DNA from: Methylococcaceae bacterium
GTDB lineage: Bacteria; Pseudomonadota; Gammaproteobacteria; Methylococcales; Methylomonadaceae
Length of the DNA stretch: 10,237 nucleotides
NCBI GenBank assembly: GCA_030699345.1
Contig: JAUYMX010000606.1
Coordinates: 1 to 10,237, forward strand
Direction: 5' to 3'
Below, piece after piece: positions 5,965 to 10,237 of this stretch. Made by a program: the position numbers and the translations under genes. Every line of letters begins with the position of its first letter. Position 1 is the stretch's first letter. The notes beneath the pieces were generated by a model. The model saw nothing but the letters and a program-made list of their open reading frames with translations, searched no databases and was not told where the DNA came from.

Positions 5965-7392
5965 TTATTGCCCATCTTTCCTATTGACACTGTTTTGTTG
6001 TAGGCTGTTCTTGTATTCACTCACTTTTGTTTGAATCGTCTTTTTTGTCATATGATTGGTTGCGTTTCCAGTATTCCATCGAATACCAGCGCCTTTTTTT
6101 CCGGCAGTGTAATGTTCAACAATTGGGCTGCCATTTTCATTGACGTATTTCTTTAACGCATTAAAGAAGGCTGTACCGCCGGGCTTATCCTCAGCAATCC
6201 AAGTTTCGCGCATCCATTTAGTTAATTCGCGTTCTTTTGCTTTTGTTTCGTCTTTATTATCCGCGCCAATATCAACTGCTTCGGCTTGCGGTTCTAACTG
6301 GGTGTGTTCAATTTGTTGAGCAAGCCACTCGCGAACGCCTGTTGGGACACTATCTAAATAACCCTCTATATTGAACTTATTTAGCCAATAATAGGGTGTG
6401 CCGGATTCTTCTATAGTTCGTTTGCAAAACTTAATAAAAGGTTCGCACGTGCTTTTGTAATCTTTGTTAATATCAACTTGGTAAAGTTGAATAGGATTGA
6501 GCCCATAAACTAAAAGAACCGCTTCTTCCTTTGTCCACGATGGTTCTGATAACCAATATGTCCAGTCGATTGATAGTGCTTCTGTGCCGATGGTTTGCTC
6601 AATTTCACCTTGCATGAAGGGCATGAAGTGATACCAAACAGATTTGAAGCTAGCAGCACCAACATTCGCCACGGTTTCGGTTTGTTGTTCCACAAGCCAT
6701 TGATTCAATAAACAACCATCAGCAATCGGCCATTGATTTGAACTTACAAGCCATTGTTTAAAATTTTCTCGGTGAATAGTAAATCTTACGAAGTTATGAC
6801 CTAACCAGCCATCTTTGATTTTGCGAATACGGTTTTTATCGGTTATTTCTTTGAAGCCATCATCAAAAGCTTTTACGTGTTCTTCTACTATTGCTTCCAG
6901 TTCACCACCTATAACAGCACTTTCAATGTGCTTTTTATAGTCGTCGCGAATTTGCCAAAATGGTTTATTTACATAAGATTCGCCGGGTATGGCTGCCCAT
7001 AATTCAGCAATCCACCCAGCATCTAACGACTTTGGCGATTCTTTCACAATGTCAGTTAAAAACTGAAATTCGCCGCCACAGCCAGTTCTGTTTTCAATTA
7101 CCGTTGAAATGTAATCTTTCAATTCTGGAATAACAGGAAACCCCCTTCGCACAGCCCATGCAATAGTTGAGTTTGGTGGGTAATAAATATCGTTTGCTTG
7201 TGTGTGGTGTGGAAGATTTCCGACTATTGCTTCTCGCTTAAACCGTAATTTTAAATCTTCAACCAGTTTTAGTTTGTCCTTATCTAGCAAGTTGTTGTTG
7301 AACTGTTCAGGGTCAACTCCAAGTATAAAACATACAAATTCAGTTTCCGACCATGAGGGCAAGCTTAATTTCATAGGCCAATCAATACTCAT
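5965..7392 (-). CDS. 475-aa hypothetical protein with duplicated N-terminal motif, coupled to integrase
   Basis: No named family is recognised. Residues 2-31 (SIDW...LSLPSW...E..V....G.DP) and 274-303 (SIDW...LSEPSW...E..V....G.NP) align without gaps at 14 of 30 positions, an internal duplication. A 'WxxxEA..L..G..P' motif like this recurs, in my memory, in uncharacterised mobile-element proteins. TIAWAVRRGFPVIPEL (75-90) and IHRENFKQWLV (206-216) look like its usual downstream 'WA...G' partners. A charged linker (about 365-390) leads to a C-terminal basic domain (390-461, WMRETWIAEDK...AGIRWN). The protein is soluble, without signal or membrane segment. Its ATG overlaps the int stop (ATGA, 7389-7392), so it is co-translated with integrase. 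It may be a recombination or accessory factor, or cargo such as anti-phage function; neither is shown. Confidence 0.85.
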   Translation of the reverse strand: MSIDWPMKLSLPSWSETEFVCFILGVDPEQFNNNLLDKDKLKLVEDLKLRFKREAIVGNLPHHTQANDIYYPPNSTIAWAVRRGFPVIPELKDYISTVIENRTGCGGEFQFLTDIVKESPKSLDAGWIAELWAAIPGESYVNKPFWQIRDDYKKHIESAVIGGELEAIVEEHVKAFDDGFKEITDKNRIRKIKDGWLGHNFVRFTIHRENFKQWLVSSNQWPIADGCLLNQWLVEQQTETVANVGAASFKSVWYHFMPFMQGEIEQTIGTEALSIDWTYWLSEPSWTKEEAVLLVYGLNPIQLYQVDINKDYKSTCEPFIKFCKRTIEESGTPYYWLNKFNIEGYLDSVPTGVREWLAQQIEHTQLEPQAEAVDIGADNKDETKAKERELTKWMRETWIAEDKPGGTAFFNALKKYVNENGSPIVEHYTAGKKGAGIRWNTGNATNHMTKKTIQTKVSEYKNSLQQNSVNRKDGQ

Positions 7393-8450
7393 AACATGCC
7401 CCCGAATATTTTAGCGTTCATGCTGGCAACTACATTACTAACATGACCATCTGAAAGGTGGGCGTAACGCTTAACCATTTGAAGGGTTTTATGTCCTAAA
7501 ATATCGGCAATTTCGGCAAGTGAGGCATTGTTCATAACCAAATATGACGCGGTGCAGTGTCTTAGGTCATGCCATTTAAAGTTAGTTATCTCAGCCGCCA
7601 TTAAAGCGGTTTCAAATGGTCTTCGTAAGTCTATTGGCTTCTCTGGGTGAATTGTGCCAGGGAATAATAGTTGAGTGTCTAACCGACGAATCTTGGCGTG
7701 CTCGTGTAATAGCTCCAAGCCATGCCCGGCCAAAGGTACGCGTCGACGCTCACCATTTTTCGTTTCGTGAAGGATTAAAAAGCCGTCTTTAAGGTTTACA
7801 TCCGGCCAACGCAAATTCATCAACTCGCCTTGCCGCATGCCTGTAGACAAAGCCAGAATGACACATAAATAAAGCTGTTTATTGCTGGATTGCTGGCAAG
7901 CCGTTAATAGTTTGGCGCGTTCGTCATCATCGAGGAACCGAACGCGGCCACGGGGTAATTCTGGGCTTGTCACTTTCTTAGCCGGGTTGTCTTCCAGCCA
8001 GCCCCATTCTTTTACGGCAATGCTGAAAGCATGGGACAAGTTTTTAATGTACTTACTTATCGTTGCGTTGCTTTGAGTCATTTTGCCAACATGTTCATTT
8101 ATTATTGGTGGCGTAATATCAGCCAATAAATAATGCCCTATGTTTTTACTCCACCAATCAAGTCTTGATTTACGTTCTGATTGCTCCTTCACGCTATAAG
8201 TTTTTTTCTTATTGTTAGGCAGGTATTCAAGGCAATATCTATCTAACATTTGTTCTACTGAGTGTTTTTTTGCTTCCGATGTTTTGAAATGACGCCCCTC
8301 TCGAATTGCCGATTCAGTGTCTTGTGCCCATTTTTTGGCATCGGTTAAACGCTTGAAGGTGGCTGTTTGTGCAGGATAGCCTTTCAATCTTACTTGTGTT
8401 GTGTAGTAAGGTTTTCCATTCGCGTCTTGCCGTTTAGTGATTGTTGCCAT
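7389..8450 (-). CDS. int: Tyrosine recombinase, integrase of the tRNA-Lys element
   Basis: The 353-aa product has the full phage-integrase plan: an N-terminal beta-rich arm-binding domain (1-50, DANGKPYYTTQVRLKGYP), a core-binding SAM-like domain (about 62-155) and a C-terminal catalytic domain. Catalytic residues are R206 (STGMRQGE), K231, H294 and R297 (HDLRH), H320 (ILGHKT) and nucleophile Y329 (KRYAHLS). It would catalyse integration into and excision from the tRNA-Lys 3' end. The gene lies near attR and is transcribed away from it, with AGGGG about 8 nt before ATG. A -10-like TATAAT about 134 bp upstream overlaps the right arm site. The stop overlaps the start of the 475-aa gene. It appears intact. 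Confidence 0.95.
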   Translation of the reverse strand: MATITKRQDANGKPYYTTQVRLKGYPAQTATFKRLTDAKKWAQDTESAIREGRHFKTSEAKKHSVEQMLDRYCLEYLPNNKKKTYSVKEQSERKSRLDWWSKNIGHYLLADITPPIINEHVGKMTQSNATISKYIKNLSHAFSIAVKEWGWLEDNPAKKVTSPELPRGRVRFLDDDERAKLLTACQQSSNKQLYLCVILALSTGMRQGELMNLRWPDVNLKDGFLILHETKNGERRRVPLAGHGLELLHEHAKIRRLDTQLLFPGTIHPEKPIDLRRPFETALMAAEITNFKWHDLRHCTASYLVMNNASLAEIADILGHKTLQMVKRYAHLSDGHVSNVVASMNAKIFGGML

Positions 8451-8583
8451 AATTGCCGCCCCTATCGGATAGCAATCGGCTTTGATATGATATTTTAGCC
8501 ATTTGCTTAACCCTGAATTAAGTTATTGGTTAGGGCTTGTTGGTGGTGGTACACCTTCAGGCCCGCATTGTTTCTAGGGTTCT

Positions 8584-8614
8584 ATTATATACCCGCGTTG
8601 CACTCACGTTGCAA
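8584..8614 (-). promoter_or_regulatory. Putative int promoter overlapping an integrase arm site
   Basis: On the minus strand TTGCAA (8609-8614) is followed by TATATA/TATAAT (8584-8591), with a 17-bp spacer for TATATA or 19 bp for TATAAT. The arm octamers (8595-8602, 8606-8613) lie in the spacer and -35 box. The leader to the int ATG would be about 130 nt. Confidence 0.5.
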
Positions 8615-8627
8615 TTGAGTATAAAAA
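8594..8627 (+). repeat. Right end repeat, probable integrase arm-binding site
   Basis: It contains GCGTTGCA (8595-8602) and ACGTTGCA (8606-8613), 11 bp apart, and is the counterpart of 344-377 (30 of 34 positions identical, same orientation). It lies 116 bp inside attR (8614-8729 between the second octamer and the core). In the circular form the two copies would flank the core. Confidence 0.6.
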
Positions 8628-8665
8628 ATGGTAATAAGTGGCAATTATTGACAACAAAAATAAAC

Positions 8666-8678
8666 TATCAAGTTATTG
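8666..8678 (+). promoter_or_regulatory. IHF-binding site consensus in the right attachment arm
   Basis: TATCAAGTTATTG matches WATCAANNNNTTR at every defined position. It sits in the AT-rich 8614-8729 stretch between the arm site and the core, where IHF bends DNA in lambda-type attP. A one-mismatch site (292-304) lies in the left arm. The consensus is short, so chance cannot be excluded. Confidence 0.5.
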
Positions 8679-8729
8679 ATTTAATTGTTGTTGTTTGTTG
8701 CTATGTTTTGAGGATTTTTGAAAATAACT

Positions 8730-8780
8730 CACTTTTAATGCGATGGTCATGCGTTCGAATCGCATGCGACCCACCATAAA
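8730..8780 (+). repeat. attR core: 3' tRNA-Lys remnant
   Basis: Identical to 241-291. It includes the last 47 nt of the tRNA (8730-8776) with CCA plus TAAA, and lacks the acceptor 5' strand and D arm, so it is not a functional tRNA. It marks the right boundary of the element. Confidence 0.93.
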
Positions 8781-8793
8781 TACTATATAAATC

Positions 8794-8827
8794 AACCAGT
8801 TAGGGATTTTTCTCAACTGGTTTTTTT
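8794..8827 (+). terminator. Probable original tRNA-Lys terminator
   Basis: AACCAGTT (8794-8801) and AACTGGTT (8815-8822) form a perfect 8-bp stem. GGGA/TCTC can extend it inward to a TTTT loop, and T821-type U-tract runs to 8827. After excision of the element it would lie 18 bp behind the tRNA, as expected for the native terminator. It also overlaps the last codons of the convergent integrase gene. Confidence 0.75.
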
Positions 8828-9855
8828 GTGTCTTTCGCTTGGCTTTCCACTTTCTTTCCACTTTTTATATTTTCTTTATTAACGCCAGCCAGGGGATTCA
8901 GATCAATTACCTGATTCATAAAGGCCGGGGATAAATGCGAATATCGCATAGTCATTTGAAGGGATGAATGACCAAGCAACTGTTGAAGGGCTCGAATGTT
9001 GCCACCGTTCATAATGAAATGGCTAGCGAAGGAATGCCTTAAAATGTGGGCAAGTTGGCCAGGCGAAACAGGAAAGCCACAACGATTGAAAGCCGACCTA
9101 AAAGCAGAGTAACAAGATTTGAATTGACCCTGTTCAAGTCGGTTTTGGATATAGAGAAAGTGACCTTCAGAAACGGGAACAAATCGAGAAAATCCGTTTT
9201 TAGTATCTTCAAAGCTAAACCCATTGTTAAAACAATTCCTAATTGTTAAGCCCTCAGCTTCAGACCACCTAGCACCGGTAATTAAGCAGATCAAAACAAC
9301 GTATTCCAAGGATTCATTCTGACTCAGCGACACCTGTATTCTGAGTTTTGTTATTTGTTCCTGGGTCAGGTAGGAGAGTTCAGTTTTCTTTTCTTTAAGC
9401 TTGCGAACTGTCAACAATGAGGATTCATAGTCGATAACATCCAGTCTTTTAAGTTCACGGAATAATGCCTTAATTGTTGAAAGTTCCCGATTAACGGTCG
9501 CCTCATTGATTCCAGACTCGAGACGGTTTTTTCTATAAATGGCAAATTCAGCAGAGTTAAACAAACGGCCTTTAGGGTTGCCGAGTTTGTCAGCCAATTT
9601 TAAAAGCCGGTTTTTAGTATCAATAGCGGATTTTAAAGAACGGCCATGAAGATCAAACCAAATAAAGATTAATTCAGAAAGCTGTCTATCATCCAATGGA
9701 GCCTGGACGGCTTGTGAATCAGATAGACGTGAAACAAGGTCGAATTGGTAACGTACAGCTTCTAATTTGGTGTTGAATAGCTTGATTATTCGTTTGCCCT
9801 TAGAACCGTTCGGACGAAGGTCCAACTGATATTTTTTACCCTTTTTTGTAATCAT
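8800..9855 (-). CDS. P2-like tyrosine recombinase, second integrase outside the element
   Basis: The 351-aa product resembles phage P2 Int along its length: an N-terminal KKYQLDLRPNGSKGKRI segment, DDRQLSELIFIWFDLHGRSL (55-74), ELSYLTQEQITKL (159-171) and the catalytic domain. Catalytic residues are R196 (TGARWSEA), K219, H270 and R273 (HILRH), H296 (LLGHSS) and Y305 (MRYSHLSP). It ends in a lysine-rich tail (about 325-351) whose codons overlap the tRNA terminator. It differs clearly from the integrase inside the element. It lies just right of attR with its 3' end toward the tRNA sequence, so it probably belongs to another element that used the same tRNA. No second copy of the core is seen to its right within the window, so that element is either incomplete or extends beyond it. 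No strong Shine-Dalgarno is visible. Confidence 0.93.
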   Translation of the reverse strand: MITKKGKKYQLDLRPNGSKGKRIIKLFNTKLEAVRYQFDLVSRLSDSQAVQAPLDDRQLSELIFIWFDLHGRSLKSAIDTKNRLLKLADKLGNPKGRLFNSAEFAIYRKNRLESGINEATVNRELSTIKALFRELKRLDVIDYESSLLTVRKLKEKKTELSYLTQEQITKLRIQVSLSQNESLEYVVLICLITGARWSEAEGLTIRNCFNNGFSFEDTKNGFSRFVPVSEGHFLYIQNRLEQGQFKSCYSAFRSAFNRCGFPVSPGQLAHILRHSFASHFIMNGGNIRALQQLLGHSSLQMTMRYSHLSPAFMNQVIDLNPLAGVNKENIKSGKKVESQAKDTKKPVEKNP

Positions 9856-9895
9856 AAAATTGCCGGCTTATCTATTGTCGATTCGATGTTAAATA

Positions 9896-10105
9896 TTAAG
9901 CCGCTTTGCCAATCAAACGCCGTAAACACAGGGATTTATCAACATAATCCCTCAAATCACTTTCAGTTAGCCGCCGACTTTTGTAGTAGTCTAATAATTG
10001 AGGGTAAAAACTCAGCAATCTAAGCTGAAGCATGACTTGTTTAGTCGTGAAGCCTTGACGCGCCCAAATAGTCAGCATGTTTCCGACAGCGAGACCCAAG
10101 GGCAC
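9896..10105 (-). pseudogene. Small orphan or 5'-truncated reading frame upstream of the second integrase
   Basis: A frame of 69 codons from GTG at 10105 ends 40 bp before the P2-like integrase, in the same direction. It contains QGFTTKQVMLQLRLLSFYPQ and YYKSRRLTESDLRDYVDK, which look like real amphipathic helices. I recognise no family. The frame stays open upstream to about 10156 without an ATG. The only usable start lies within what appears to be the end of the neighbouring IS, so the most economical view is the 3' part of a gene cut by IS insertion. A genuine short gene with GTG start is the alternative. Confidence 0.45.
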
Positions 10106-10237
10106 CTCGAAAAACTCGACATCATGGGATAATACTCCCCAGTCCCATTTTAGTTTCTAAGCACCCACCGCCATGATCAAAGAAAGCCTATTTGCTGCCG
10201 AAGAACGTGAAGCCAAGCTCAACAAGTTAGGCGATAC
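10097..10237 (+). mobile_element. Left end of an IS5-type insertion sequence (partial)
   Basis: The transposase start at 10173 implies an IS end shortly before it. The stretch beginning AAGGGCACCTCGAAAAA near 10098 has the look of an IS5-type terminal repeat, but the other end is outside the window, so the boundary is approximate. Confidence 0.4.
10173..10237 (+). CDS. N-terminus of IS5-family transposase (partial)
   Basis: ATG at 10173 opens a frame to the window end: MIKESLFAAEEREAKLNKLG, then D. This opening closely resembles the first residues of IS5-family DDE transposases as I remember them ('ESLFAAEHRE-KLDKLGDPL'). The catalytic part is beyond the edge. No clear Shine-Dalgarno is visible before the start. 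Confidence 0.65.
   Translation, partial: MIKESLFAAEEREAKLNKLGD

Larger units (their letters stand above)
241..8780. mobile_element. tRNA-Lys-integrated satellite/IME-like element, about 8.49 kb
   Basis: A perfect 51-bp direct repeat (241-291 and 8730-8780) consisting of the tRNA-Lys 3' end plus 4 bp brackets the region; the repeat-to-repeat distance is 8489 bp. Inside are a tyrosine integrase, an AlpA-like regulator, a P4-type primase-helicase, an iteron-like repeat region and several small unknown genes. No capsid, portal, tail, large terminase, lysis or conjugation genes are visible. Known phage satellites (P4, PICI) and small integrative elements share this composition. All genes except the PEP-CTERM gene next to the left end are on the minus strand. 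Calling it a phage satellite is inference; integration at the tRNA is seen directly. Both ends and the integrase look intact, so excision appears possible. Confidence 0.9.

Noticed and set aside
8537..8779. Plus-strand 80-aa frame running through the tRNA remnant
   Set aside because: It crosses the int promoter region, arm site and attR core; the coding potential is accidental.
8673..8861. Minus-strand 62-aa frame
   Set aside because: It overlaps the second integrase in another frame and reads through the tRNA remnant; no independent support.

Overview
The window looks like an accessory region of a gammaproteobacterial chromosome. The pointers are a VPLPA-type PEP-CTERM protein, a bacterial tRNA-Lys(UUU) with encoded CCA, IS1595- and IS5-like transposase ends, and recombinases of phage type. 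A methanotroph-like (Methylococcales) host would fit, but that is an inference from style, not a proof.

Layout. Positions 1-132 hold the last codons of an IS1595-type transposase. A tRNA-Lys gene with its own promoter follows (170-287). The last 47 nt of the tRNA plus 4 nt beyond it (241-291) recur exactly at 8730-8780. This 51-bp direct repeat brackets an integrated element of about 8.49 kb. From left to right the element holds a terminator, one copy of a 34-bp end repeat (344-377), and a plus-strand PEP-CTERM gene as probable cargo. All other genes are on the minus strand. In order of transcription these are: tyrosine integrase; a 475-aa protein with a duplicated N-terminal motif; a regulatory region; an AlpA-like regulator; a 110-aa protein; a 50-aa microprotein; a 781-aa P4-alpha-type primase-helicase; an iteron-like inverted repeat region; a 173-aa protein; a DUF5681 protein; and a 160-aa protein. 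Several adjacent genes overlap (ATGA at int/475 aa and DUF5681/160 aa; TAATG twice in the AlpA-primase operon), so translation is probably coupled.

Reading. Integrase, AlpA-type regulator and P4-type primase-helicase occur with a candidate origin, and there are no capsid, portal, tail, large terminase or lysis genes. This is the composition of a P4-/PICI-like phage satellite or a small integrative mobilizable element. The end repeats, an exact IHF consensus site and the core together look like a lambda-style attP in which the integrase binds arm sites on both sides of the core. One arm site overlaps the putative int promoter, which suggests autoregulation.

Right of the element (8781-10237), beyond the right attachment repeat, lies a second, unrelated P2-like integrase. 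Its last codons overlap the likely original tRNA terminator. Next come a small truncated or orphan reading frame and the beginning of an IS5-type element that runs off the window. The tRNA-Lys locus therefore seems to be a repeatedly used integration site.

Stretches over 300 bases without a gene: none inside the element. The 133-469 interval contains the tRNA, attL, the terminator and the arm site. The 8451-8799 interval contains the int promoter, arm site, IHF site, attR and part of a terminator.
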